This document shows, piece after piece, positions 20,461 to 28,601 of a stretch of DNA of 64,000 nucleotides. The position numbers and the translations under genes were made by a program. The DNA lies in contig NZ_UZAC03000003.1 in NCBI RefSeq assembly GCF_900538055.1, positions 1 through 64,000 on the forward strand, given 5' to 3'. This DNA comes from Pasteuria penetrans. Its GTDB lineage: Bacteria > Bacillota > Bacilli > Thermoactinomycetales > Thermoactinomycetaceae. The notes under the pieces were generated by a model. It ran no database searches, was not told where the DNA came from, and worked only from the letters and a program-made list of their open reading frames with translations. The first letter of the stretch is position 1; each line of letters starts with the position of its first letter.

Positions 20461-21762
20461 ATGGGGAGCATCCAATATCGGTCCTTACAGGAGGAGCTTT
20501 TCTTCGAGCAGCTCCCTAATGGGTTACGAGTTTATGTTCTTCCCAAGCGCGGATATCACAAGACTTTCGCCGCTTTTTCCACCTACTATGGTTCTAACGA
20601 CTCATCCTTCCGGGTGGGTGACGGAGAGGTTGTTCAAACCCCAGATGGAGTTGCCCACTTTTTGGAGCACAAGTTGTTTGAACAGCCTGATGGGAGCGAT
20701 GTTTTTAGGGAGTTTTCCTTGCGGGGTGCTTCCTCTAATGCCTTCACCACCTACAATCGTACGAGCTATCTTTTTTCCTGCACGCAAAATCTGTATCAAA
20801 ATCTAGAAATACTCCTTTCCTTTGTCCAACAGCCCTATTTTACTGATGCCAACGTAGCTAAGGAACAGGGCATCATTGGGCAGGAGATTCGTATGTACGA
20901 TGATGCCCCAGATTGGCAGGTTTACGTGGGTCTTATGCAGTCCCTGTATCACAATCATCCTGTACGGGGAAACATCATAGGTACGATTGAATCGATTGCA
21001 GGGATTACAAAGGAGGTTCTCTATGCGTGTTATGAAACTTTTTATCATCCTAGCAATATGATTCTTTTTATCGTGGGTTGTGTTGAACCTGAAGGGGCTA
21101 TGGAGATTGTTCGTGCCCACCAGGCACAACGAGAGGTTCCGCCGGCTCCTAAAATCAGTCGCGTTCTTCCAGGGGAGCCTGACACGGTGATTGCTTCTAT
21201 CCATGAGAAGAGGCTTAGTGTAGGGATTCCTCACTGCTTGCTTGGTTGTAAGGAGGCAGTGGCTTCCCTACCCAGTTCAGGTGATACTTTGATGAGGCAG
21301 GAGTGGCTAACGGAGTTGGCCCTTGGTGCTATCCTTGGTTCCAGTTCGCAATTTTATCAGGATCTTTATGATGCGGGACTCATCGATGGTACCTTCGGTG
21401 TTGATTATACTCTGGATTCCGGCTACGGTCATGTCATTTGTGGTGGACAGACCTCCAAGCCTAGTGAGTTGGTATCCCGTTTGCAGGAGGGTATTCAGAA
21501 GGCCTGTGAACGCGGAATAGATCGTGATGCTTTCCGCCGTCTACAACGAAAAAAATTAGGAGATTTTTTGCATAGTTGGGACATTTTACGTTGGATAGCC
21601 GATCGTTTTGTCTCTTGCCAGTTTCTAGGGGCCGATCCATTTGTAGTCCCCGAAATGGTGACAAGATTGCAACCCGAAGAAGCCGATGAACGGATTCGTT
21701 CCCTCTTTGCCCCCGAGCGTATGGCTACCTCGGTTGTAGTACCTAATGCCGTGATGGAGTAG
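20461..21762 (+). CDS. ymfH: M16-family zinc peptidase YmfH
   Basis: A 433-residue M16 peptidase with the inverted zinc motif HxxEH in VAHFLEHKLFE at about residue 72, and the downstream acidic helix (QGIIGQEIRMYDD) that supplies the distal zinc ligand Glu. It begins with ATG directly after the ymfF stop, with a G-run site inside the end of ymfF, so the two are co-translated and probably form the active/inactive pair typical of two-chain M16 enzymes. Physiological substrate is unknown in the family. Confidence 0.9.
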   Translation: MGSIQYRSLQEELFFEQLPNGLRVYVLPKRGYHKTFAAFSTYYGSNDSSFRVGDGEVVQTPDGVAHFLEHKLFEQPDGSDVFREFSLRGASSNAFTTYNRTSYLFSCTQNLYQNLEILLSFVQQPYFTDANVAKEQGIIGQEIRMYDDAPDWQVYVGLMQSLYHNHPVRGNIIGTIESIAGITKEVLYACYETFYHPSNMILFIVGCVEPEGAMEIVRAHQAQREVPPAPKISRVLPGEPDTVIASIHEKRLSVGIPHCLLGCKEAVASLPSSGDTLMRQEWLTELALGAILGSSSQFYQDLYDAGLIDGTFGVDYTLDSGYGHVICGGQTSKPSELVSRLQEGIQKACERGIDRDAFRRLQRKKLGDFLHSWDILRWIADRFVSCQFLGADPFVVPEMVTRLQPEEADERIRSLFAPERMATSVVVPNAVME

Positions 21763-21765
21763 GTT

Positions 21766-22509
21766 TTGCAAGATTCAGGGGTATGGGCATGGGTGGATGG
21801 TGGTAGTGGCGCGATCGGGGGTAAGGTTGCTGAGATCCTAGCTCAACGAGGGTTGAATGTAGTTGTTACCTACCATCGGGGTGTTGAGCGGGCCCATCGG
21901 GTGGTAGAACGGTGTCTTCGTTGGGGGGTGAAGGCCCTTTCTGTTCCTATCTCTTCCGTGGGGTGGAAGGCGGGGGAAATTTTGGTCCCGTTTCCGTACA
22001 CCGTGGAACCCGGGGTGTATGTTCATGCAGCTGGGGGTACCATTGTAGGTGTGTGTCAGGAATTGGGGGAACAGGATTGGAAAAAATTGTTTCATGTTCA
22101 TGTGGAGATGTCCTTTCGGGCCATTCGCACCTTTCTACCGTCTATGATTCGCAATCAATGGGGTAGAATTGTTCTTGTGACATCCATTTTTTCCGCTGCC
22201 TCAGGGGGGGCTTTGGAAACTCTTTACACGGCTGTCAAGGGGGCACAGGAAGGCTTCGTGCGTTCCCTTGCCCAGGAGGTGGCTGCTGCAGGTGTAACTG
22301 TCAATGCGGTAGCCCCTGGTGCTATTGATACGCCTCTGCTACAACGGCAGCTCTCCCCCGTCGATCGTGATGCGCTCCGCGAGGCTATCCCTATGCGTCG
22401 TTTGGGTACGCCCGCCGAGGTAGCCCATTTGGTGGGATTCCTTTGTTCAGAGGAGGCGGCTTATATTACCGGGCAAGTCATTGGTATCAGTGGTGGCTTC
22501 AGGGGTTGA
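21766..22509 (+). CDS. ymfI: Short-chain dehydrogenase/reductase YmfI
   Basis: A 247-residue Rossmann-fold oxidoreductase. Cofactor loop DGGSGAIG (family TGGSGGIG) at about residue 11, catalytic Ser in VTSIFSAASG and YxxxK in LYTAVKG, then the ADH-like AVAPGAIDTPL. It resembles FabG-type reductases but sits in the ymf cluster at the ymfI position. TTG 21766 starts three bases after the ymfH stop; GGAG near 21755 serves as binding site. The Thr of the glycine-rich motif is Asp here. Confidence 0.88.
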   Translation: MQDSGVWAWVDGGSGAIGGKVAEILAQRGLNVVVTYHRGVERAHRVVERCLRWGVKALSVPISSVGWKAGEILVPFPYTVEPGVYVHAAGGTIVGVCQELGEQDWKKLFHVHVEMSFRAIRTFLPSMIRNQWGRIVLVTSIFSAASGGALETLYTAVKGAQEGFVRSLAQEVAAAGVTVNAVAPGAIDTPLLQRQLSPVDRDALREAIPMRRLGTPAEVAHLVGFLCSEEAAYITGQVIGISGGFRG

Positions 22510-22618
22510 ACGTTCCGACATGCATAGGTTTTTTACGGATGAATCACCCTAAAGAATATACACATAGCAGGGACTGCTTTTGTGATAGTGATTTGTGCAT
22601 TGTGATGGGGGGATGAAA

Positions 22619-22876
22619 ATGGTCGTTATGGAGAATTTTGATGAGTGGAAGCAATTTTTAAAGACGAGGGTGGAACAAGCCAGGGGTTTGGGGATGGATG
22701 ATGAGGATATCACCTCCGTGGCCTCCCAGATCGGGGAGTATTTGACAACCAATGTGGAGCCCGCCAACATTCAGGAACGACTCTTGAAGGAGATGTGGGA
22801 TGCTGGGGATTCCAGTCAACGTGAGGCAATGACCCAGATGATCATCCATATGGTGGAACGGGAACCTGCCCAATGA
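22619..22876 (+). CDS. ymfJ: DUF3243 protein YmfJ
   Basis: An 85-residue acidic helical protein of the DUF3243 family (B. subtilis YmfJ, same length). Sequence features: MENFDEWKQFL at the N-terminus, GLGMDDEDITSVASQIGEYL, and a Glu-rich C-terminal helix. ATG 22619 is chosen because GGGGGG ends six bases upstream; ATG 22613 would destroy that spacing. Function in the family is not established. Confidence 0.85.
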   Translation: MVVMENFDEWKQFLKTRVEQARGLGMDDEDITSVASQIGEYLTTNVEPANIQERLLKEMWDAGDSSQREAMTQMIIHMVEREPAQ

Positions 22877-23576
22877 TCGGAGATCATTCAGAGAACCGGA
22901 CTTCTGGGGGATTGGGAATGGGGGATTCGTGTCGTTTTCCCTTTTTGCCTTCTCCCCCCCCATAGAGGAGCTTTCTCTGCAATTGTTGTGAGCGAACTGA
23001 GGAGTTCTGGTGTATCCGTGATCACCCATCGTGGGGGGACACGGGTTGGACCATGGCCTGGGGTTGACACCACGGGAGTTGGGTATCCCCTTGTCATTAT
23101 GGAATTCCCCCCTTTTGGGAATCGACCGGGGGGAATTCGGATACCCCGGGCCGGCTTGTTGTTGACATATCATTCTTGGAGTGAAGCCCGTGGAATGTTG
23201 TGTTTGGGGAAACATGCGTTCGTTTTGTAATATTTCGATCAATAAGAAAGCAGGAGTGGGGTTTCAAATGGGGGGAAGATGAGGGTTTTGATCATGGCAA
23301 GGATTCCTTGTCCTATTTTTTAATTGAATACATCTATTTATTAATAAAGTTTTCTATTGCATGTATTTTTTTAGTAAATAGTATGTTATGATTGTTAGAG
23401 TAGCCAACACAGAGACTGAGGTGGGCGTGCCTAGACAACCGGTCAGTACCATCCATGCTTTGGACCCGACGTTCATGGGGTGAACCTACGTATATGGTGA
23501 TAAGACGGGGCATTGAAGTCCTACCCCGGATCAGGATACAATGGGAGCTGCGGTTGAGGGGTTCGGGGGGTTGATT
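22877..23576. other. non-coding gap between ymfJ and ymfK
   Basis: About 700 bases with an AT-rich patch at 23320-23400 and no supportable gene. In related genomes ymfJ and ymfK are usually closer together, so this looks like an insertion or expansion. Confidence 0.45.
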
Positions 23577-24344
23577 ATGGACGGCAGTGAGTGGTATTTG
23601 GAGTACGAAATCCATCAGGATCGACCCGGGTTGCTTGGTAATATTGCTTCGGCACTGGGTATGTTATCCATCAACATTCTGTCCATCAGTGGCATGGGTG
23701 AACGCAGGAGGGGGGTTCTCTTTTCTACGGGGAACAAGTCCAAGGTGGCTCTGTTGGAAAAGATTGTTTCCCAGGTGGATGACATTACGGTTACGGCCCT
23801 CCGCCCGCCTATTCTCGTGGATCGCTTGGCCATTCGACACGGTCGTGCTTTGGATAGTTGTTCGCAGGATCGCACGTATCGTTTTACGCGTGAGGAGTTG
23901 GGTCTACTCGTTGACTTCTTAGCTTCCATGCTACAACAGGGTGGTCATCAGTTGATCGGTTTGCGGGGGATGCCGCGTGTTGGTAAGACGGAATCGATTG
24001 TGGCGGCCAGCGTTTGTGCCAATAAGCGGTGGGTTTTGTTATCCTCTACGCTCCTACGCCGTACGATCTCCACTAGCTTAGAGGTGGATAGGGAGTCAGG
24101 AAGAAATGTGTATATCATCGACGGGGGGGTTTCGGCTCATCATGCGGATGAGCGTCATTCGGAATTGTTGCGTGAGGTACTTTGTTTGCAGGTGTCTAAG
24201 GTCATTGAGCATCCCGATATGTTTGTTCGCAATTCTTCCCTCACGATGAATGATTTCCACTGTTTGATTGAGCTGCGTAATCACCCTGATGAAATCATTA
24301 CATATGAGGCCTTGGAATCAGAGTTGGAGATGCGACATTGGTAA
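23577..24344 (+). CDS. ymfK: DUF3388 protein YmfK (ACT-like plus ATP-binding-like)
   Basis: A 255-residue homologue of YmfK (DUF3388). The N-terminal 75 residues look like an ACT regulatory fold (EWYLEYEIHQDRPGLLGNIASALGMLSINI); residues about 120-150 contain a P-loop-like GMPRVGKTES. The start ATG 23577 has GGGGGG six bases upstream and gives the conserved EWYLEYE start; the frame is open to 23541. The protein precedes the RodZ-like genes as in Bacillus. Biochemical role unknown. Confidence 0.85.
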   Translation: MDGSEWYLEYEIHQDRPGLLGNIASALGMLSINILSISGMGERRRGVLFSTGNKSKVALLEKIVSQVDDITVTALRPPILVDRLAIRHGRALDSCSQDRTYRFTREELGLLVDFLASMLQQGGHQLIGLRGMPRVGKTESIVAASVCANKRWVLLSSTLLRRTISTSLEVDRESGRNVYIIDGGVSAHHADERHSELLREVLCLQVSKVIEHPDMFVRNSSLTMNDFHCLIELRNHPDEIITYEALESELEMRHW

Positions 24345-24373
24345 AAAGGAAGAGGGGAGTGATTCAGTAACAA

Positions 24374-25852
24374 GTGGACGTTGGAGAGCGCCTGCGAAAG
24401 GCAAGGGAAGCACGCGGTATGTTGCTTTCAGAGGCGGAGCGTGTCACGGGAATTCCGGAACGTCATTTATTGGTTATGGAACAGGGGCGTTTCGACTTGT
24501 TACCCAGCCCTAGGTACGTGCGTTCCTACCTACGTACCTATGCCAATGCCGTAGGGGAAAACCCGCAGGTTTTGTTAAAATTGTATCGGCCATGGGCGCA
24601 TCCCACCACGGAACCCCACGCCAAAAAAATTTTTGCTGTTGATTCAGATCAATCTGTGCCGGAACGGTCGTCCCAACGTTTGTCCTCCTCCCCCGCCCGT
24701 TTGCCGCGTCCCGCACGCTCCCACAAACCTGTTTCCGGCCTCCCCCCATCCGATTTCCCCCGGAGAGGAATGGAACTGCCCTTCCCATCCTCTCCTCGGC
24801 AGGGGGATGATGATGTATCCCGGCAGAGGGATGGTGATGTACCCCGGCAGGGGGATGGTGATGTACCCCGGCAGGGGGATGGTGATGTACCCCGGCAGGG
24901 GGATGGTGATGTACTTCGGCAGAGGGATGGCGATGTACCCCGGCGGAGGGATGGTGATGTACCCCGGCGGAGGGATGGTGATGTACCCCGGCAGGGGGAT
25001 GGTGATGTACCCCGGCAGGGGGATGGTGATGTACTTCGGCAGAGGGATGGCGATGTACCCCGGCGGAGGGATGGTGATGTACCCCGGCAGGGGGATGGTG
25101 ATGTACTCCAGCAGGGAGAGGGTGATGATGTACCCCGGCAGGATCCCCCCCGTCCCCCGGTGGATTCTGGTGGGTTTCCGCGACTCCCCCGTCGATCGCA
25201 GCAGCGATCACCTTGGCGGTCGCAACGAAAACCGTTGCAATCAGGACAAACCCAGCGGGTGCAACAGGCGTCACAGCGTCCACAACAGCATTCGCAACAG
25301 ACAACGCAGCCATTACGGCCGGTACGATCTCATCATCAGCCCCCATCCCAGTTTCGTCCATCGTCTGTTCAGGAGGATGATCCCTTGCCAGCAGCGGGGA
25401 GGAGGACCCGTGTTATTTATGCACGTCGTGTCCGTCATCATCGGGATCCGAAGGCAGAGGGTGGGGTAATGGGTAGAAGGGGGTCCGTTTTGGCTCGTCC
25501 TCCCAGGGATGAACCGGAGGTGCACCCGTCACGTGGTAGGGGGCGCTCAGGGGGCGAGGATTTATCGTCCTCGAATGCGGATAAGCAGTCCATGAGTCGT
25601 CGTCAGTCGCGGCGCATCCCCTCGGGGAAGAATCGGGGGGATACCAGGAAGAAACCGGGGAAATTTCTTGCGGTGGTTCTCTGGGTTGGTGGGGTCTTGT
25701 TCATGGTCTTTTCCCTTGCCTATATCGTCTATATGGTGAACAAGTCCAAGGGAAAGCCGGCGGTTCAGGGCATGATGATGATGGCCTATTTGGATCCTCC
25801 ACCCTCGCAGGAGTGGACGGAGGGGGGATCCGGTGATGAGTGGATCACATAG
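24374..25852 (+). CDS. ymfM: RodZ-like HTH membrane protein with 8-residue repeats (first of three)
   Basis: A 492-residue protein at the ymfM (rodZ) position. Residues 1-75 are the RodZ-type Xre HTH (VGERLRKAREARGMLLSEAERVTGIPERHLLVMEQG...PSPRYVRSYLRTYA) that contacts MreB in homologues. Residues 142-254 are fourteen copies of an octapeptide RQGDGDVP, then a Gln/Arg/Ser-rich stretch (about 270-330) and a basic linker. One membrane helix (FLAVVLWVGGVLFMVFSLAYIVYM) lies at about residues 435-460, leaving roughly 30 residues outside. RodZ normally has a folded external domain; here it is missing. GTG 24374 is preceded by GAGGGGAG. Two further RodZ-like genes follow immediately. The normal job is cell-elongation scaffolding. 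Confidence 0.82.
   Translation: MDVGERLRKAREARGMLLSEAERVTGIPERHLLVMEQGRFDLLPSPRYVRSYLRTYANAVGENPQVLLKLYRPWAHPTTEPHAKKIFAVDSDQSVPERSSQRLSSSPARLPRPARSHKPVSGLPPSDFPRRGMELPFPSSPRQGDDDVSRQRDGDVPRQGDGDVPRQGDGDVPRQGDGDVLRQRDGDVPRRRDGDVPRRRDGDVPRQGDGDVPRQGDGDVLRQRDGDVPRRRDGDVPRQGDGDVLQQGEGDDVPRQDPPRPPVDSGGFPRLPRRSQQRSPWRSQRKPLQSGQTQRVQQASQRPQQHSQQTTQPLRPVRSHHQPPSQFRPSSVQEDDPLPAAGRRTRVIYARRVRHHRDPKAEGGVMGRRGSVLARPPRDEPEVHPSRGRGRSGGEDLSSSNADKQSMSRRQSRRIPSGKNRGDTRKKPGKFLAVVLWVGGVLFMVFSLAYIVYMVNKSKGKPAVQGMMMMAYLDPPPSQEWTEGGSGDEWIT
24797..25135 (+). repeat. 24-bp tandem repeat inside ymfM (14 units)
   Basis: Fourteen consecutive in-frame 24-base units encoding R(Q/R)(G/R)DGDV(P/L), the last one base triplet longer. 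A higher-order pattern of about four units (RQGDGDVP, RQGDGDVL, RQRDGDVP, RRRDGDVP) recurs, indicating expansion by unequal exchange of blocks. Because the unit is a multiple of three and free of stops, the other frame and the opposite strand also stay open here. Confidence 0.95.
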
Positions 25853-25868
25853 GGGAGAAAAGATTTTG

Positions 25869-26627
25869 ATGGGGGGGTTTCTTTTGTCACGTGAAGGAAG
25901 TCATTCGGCCAATGATTCCGCTGGTTTTTTGGGACAAGGCCCCACTCCACAGCATAGTTCCCGATCTTTGGATTTTGCACCGTCACAGATGGGGTGTACT
26001 ATGGGCGATGTGGGGGGTGTTTTGTGCAAGGCGCGCAAATCATTGGGGCTTTCCCTAGATGAGTTGCAGCAAAAGACAGGGATTGAGAGATTGTTTTTGC
26101 AAGCTATTGAACAGGGGGAAATGGGGAATCTCCCGAGCCCGTTTTATACGCGGAATTTCTTGCGAAACTACGCAAAATGTGTACAGTTGGAACCCCATCG
26201 CATTTTGCGTCGTTATCGACGATATGAGCAGGCGGAGCGGGAAATAACAGGTAAGTGGCAGCGAATGGAGTTATCCCCTACAGGTACGGGACATGCGACG
26301 ATGGGAAGAGTCGTGTGTTCACAGTCTACCACGCGACACAGAACGGCTGTGGGTAGTGAAGGCGGATCTGATCCATGGACTCCTCCTACCCAACACGTTT
26401 TGTCACAACAGCGCCCTTCACGGGGGACATCCTCTTCTACAGACCCGCTGGGGCGCGGGAGAGCACCTTCCCCCTCCCGTCCCGCACAACAGACGCGTTT
26501 GCGCCGTGTGGATCGTTATCGTCAGGAGATGCAGGAACGTCAGTCCCGTGGTTGGTTAGTGGCGGCAGTGTTTTCATCCCTGTTGGCGATTGGATTGTTG
26601 ACAGCGGCTGTTTGGAATTTCCTTTAG
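25869..26627 (+). CDS. RodZ-like HTH membrane protein (second of three)
   Basis: About 252 residues. A RodZ-type HTH (GDVGGVLCKARKSLGLSLDELQQKTGIERLFLQAIEQGEMGNLPSPFYTRNFLRNYAK) starts at about residue 45, followed by a basic, Ser/Pro/Gln-rich linker and one C-terminal membrane helix (GWLVAAVFSSLLAIGLLTAAVWNF) ending the protein, so nothing is exposed outside. The start is uncertain: ATG 25869 has AGGGGAG upstream, but ATG 26001 sits right at the HTH where RodZ proteins normally begin. It starts just after the first rodZ-like gene ends. The same domain layout as its neighbours argues for tandem duplication; sequence divergence is high. Confidence 0.75.
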   Translation: MGGFLLSREGSHSANDSAGFLGQGPTPQHSSRSLDFAPSQMGCTMGDVGGVLCKARKSLGLSLDELQQKTGIERLFLQAIEQGEMGNLPSPFYTRNFLRNYAKCVQLEPHRILRRYRRYEQAEREITGKWQRMELSPTGTGHATMGRVVCSQSTTRHRTAVGSEGGSDPWTPPTQHVLSQQRPSRGTSSSTDPLGRGRAPSPSRPAQQTRLRRVDRYRQEMQERQSRGWLVAAVFSSLLAIGLLTAAVWNFL

Positions 26628-26707
26628 GTTCCAGGATGCGGGATCGTTGTAGTATGATAGGAGTAAAAATTCATGATATTCCTGAAGATTGAAGGGGGGT
26701 AGGGGAC

Positions 26708-27673
26708 GTGGGCTTGCACCTTCGAAGGGAGCGCCTGCGTCAGAAACGGAGCATCGAGGAAGTTTCTCACAGATTAGGGGTTCATCCTGCCGATGTTTGG
26801 GCTATCGAGGAAGAGAATATGGCACGATTTTCCGATTCAGCTACAGCCCGTCGTTTGCGTGAGTCCTATGAGAAACTTCTACAGGTAGGGGATTTGTCTG
26901 TGGCCCGCCCATCCTCTAGAAACCAGATCCCCATTGCGCCCCCTGAAATGTTGGTGGGTGGAGAACATCTTGGGAGGGGGAGGAGACGGCGGAGGGGAAG
27001 GAGGCCATCGTCCTGGAAGAGGTGGGGGACGATAGCGAGTGTGTTATTGTTGCTTGTTTTTGGGTTTGGATTAGCCCGTTTGTTGGACCAGAAAACGGAG
27101 CAGAAAAAGGATGCGGAGGCTCCTCCCCCTATCCCGCCATCTAGGAGTCCTCCCCCGCAATCGAATCCTACACAGGGTGGTGGGGTGCAGGTAAGGTTTC
27201 AATACAAGGATCGTGGTGTTAGTGTCTACTCCGTGGCGGGTGCCCAGGTCGTTACCGTGCGTGTTTCTTCCCTTCAAAAACCTATAAGGGTATCGATAGA
27301 TGCTTATCCGGAACGCACCCTATTGGCACGAAGCACAGCGCAGTCTAAGGCCCCTATTTCGGCCACCCATGTTAAGGGGATGATGGTCACCGTTAGTGAT
27401 ATTTCGCAAAGCCGCTTCACGGTCAATGATGTGGACATTGACGTAGGTACGGGACGCAACAAGGGTCGTATGCGGTATCTTTTTTGCCGGGAGGATTCCT
27501 GTCCTAAGCCTGGCACTAGTAGATCCAATAAGAGTAAGTCTGGTACTGGTGGCGATGGTAAGCGGGAAAATACAGGGGAGAAAAGCCCGGGGAAACAAAG
27601 GGCTGGTGAACGGGGTTCTAGTGGACGGAATGCCAGTGGGCGGGGGGCGGAAACAGAAGGGGAGCAGAGTTGA
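26708..27673 (+). CDS. RodZ-like HTH membrane protein with external domain (third of three)
   Basis: A 321-residue protein: N-terminal HTH (LHLRRERLRQKRSIEEVSHRLGVHPADVWAIEEENMARF), a poly-Arg stretch next to one membrane helix (WGTIASVLLLLVFGFGLARLL, about residues 106-126), a Pro-rich spacer, then about 110 residues with beta-rich character (VQVRFQYKDRGVSVYSV...VTVRVSSL...MMVTVSDISQSRFTVNDVDIDVG) resembling the external domain of RodZ, and a Gly/Ser/Lys-rich tail. Of the three it has the most canonical RodZ architecture and may be the working copy. GTG 26708 follows AAGGGGGGTAGGGGA. Confidence 0.78.
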   Translation: MGLHLRRERLRQKRSIEEVSHRLGVHPADVWAIEEENMARFSDSATARRLRESYEKLLQVGDLSVARPSSRNQIPIAPPEMLVGGEHLGRGRRRRRGRRPSSWKRWGTIASVLLLLVFGFGLARLLDQKTEQKKDAEAPPPIPPSRSPPPQSNPTQGGGVQVRFQYKDRGVSVYSVAGAQVVTVRVSSLQKPIRVSIDAYPERTLLARSTAQSKAPISATHVKGMMVTVSDISQSRFTVNDVDIDVGTGRNKGRMRYLFCREDSCPKPGTSRSNKSKSGTGGDGKRENTGEKSPGKQRAGERGSSGRNASGRGAETEGEQS

Positions 27674-27937
27674 CGAGGATGCCCTGGGGTATCCCACATG
27701 AATAGGGTATGGGGGTGATGGTGTTCCCGGTTGATGAAGGGGCGGTTGGGTTACGATTTGGATCGCCCGGAAATTGGGAGGGTATGGTAAAGGGAGTATT
27801 GAGTTTTTATGGATGGGTGGCTACAATGGGCAGAAGGGATTCATTTTTGTATGTTTCTTTTTTGTGGGTGTATGCCTCGTGGTTATAGAAAATGAGTACG
27901 ATATGTGTTGCTGTGCTTGTCTACCCCCTGGGGGTTG

Positions 27938-28516
27938 ATGGATGTGAACCTGGCCAATCAGTTGACGTTGCTGCGTATTCTCTTGGTTCCCCCACTTGTT
28001 CTTTTTCTCCTGATGCGTCCCCACCTTGGATTCATTCCAATAGGTGGTTGGTTGGTTAGCGTTGGGGATTTGTTGGCGACGTTCCTTTTTCTTGTGGCCG
28101 CTTGTACCGACGGTTTGGATGGGTATATTGCCCGCAAACGGGGAGCTGTGACGAGATTGGGGAAATTCCTCGATCCTCTAGCAGATAAGTTGTTGATCAC
28201 AGCTGTACTGATCCAGTTGGTGGAGATTGATCGTGTGGAGGCCTGGATGGCTATCATGATCATCAGCCGGGAGTTTGCTGTTATGGGTTTACGGCTTGTT
28301 GCTGCGGCCGAAGGAAAGATGGTAGTGGTTCACTGGCTTGGTAAGTGGAAAACATTGGTGCAAATTGTGGCTGTGGGTTCCCTGATGCTGGACAATACCC
28401 CGTTTTCATGGTGGGGTTTTCCCTTTGCCGATTATGCTATGTGGTTGGCTGTGATTGTGACGTTGATCTCCGGGTTTTATTATTTTTATAAAAATCGTAA
28501 ATTAGTCATGATGTAG
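27938..28516 (+). CDS. pgsA: CDP-diacylglycerol--glycerol-3-phosphate 3-phosphatidyltransferase
   Basis: A 192-residue membrane enzyme that makes phosphatidylglycerol phosphate, the committed step to phosphatidylglycerol and cardiolipin. The CDP-alcohol phosphatidyltransferase motif is complete: DGLDGYIARKRGAVTRLGKF continuing into LDPLADK. Four to five hydrophobic helices. Homologues begin NLxNxLTxxRI, so ATG 27938 or GTG 27944 is the start (GGGGG at 27930). Position between the RodZ-like genes and cinA matches Bacillus. Confidence 0.92.
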   Translation: MDVNLANQLTLLRILLVPPLVLFLLMRPHLGFIPIGGWLVSVGDLLATFLFLVAACTDGLDGYIARKRGAVTRLGKFLDPLADKLLITAVLIQLVEIDRVEAWMAIMIISREFAVMGLRLVAAAEGKMVVVHWLGKWKTLVQIVAVGSLMLDNTPFSWWGFPFADYAMWLAVIVTLISGFYYFYKNRKLVMM

Positions 28517-28601
28517 GCACCCATGCATTGGGTGTGAGGCAGTTGGCGATAGGGGTTTCCAATGTTGTAGGGAAAGGTTATCGAGGGGGGTTCTGAGTTC
28601 A

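Noticed and set aside
22658-23242. 194-codon minus-strand frame across ymfJ and the following gap
   Set aside because: Shadow of ymfJ in its 3' half, no motif; the DUF3243 protein on the plus strand explains the conserved part.
24510-25361. Long open frames on the minus strand (283 codons, His/Pro-rich) and in the other plus frame at 24633-25469 (Met/Tyr/Gly repeats)
   Set aside because: Both are produced by the stop-free 24-bp repeat inside the RodZ-like gene; the HTH and membrane helix are only in the chosen frame.
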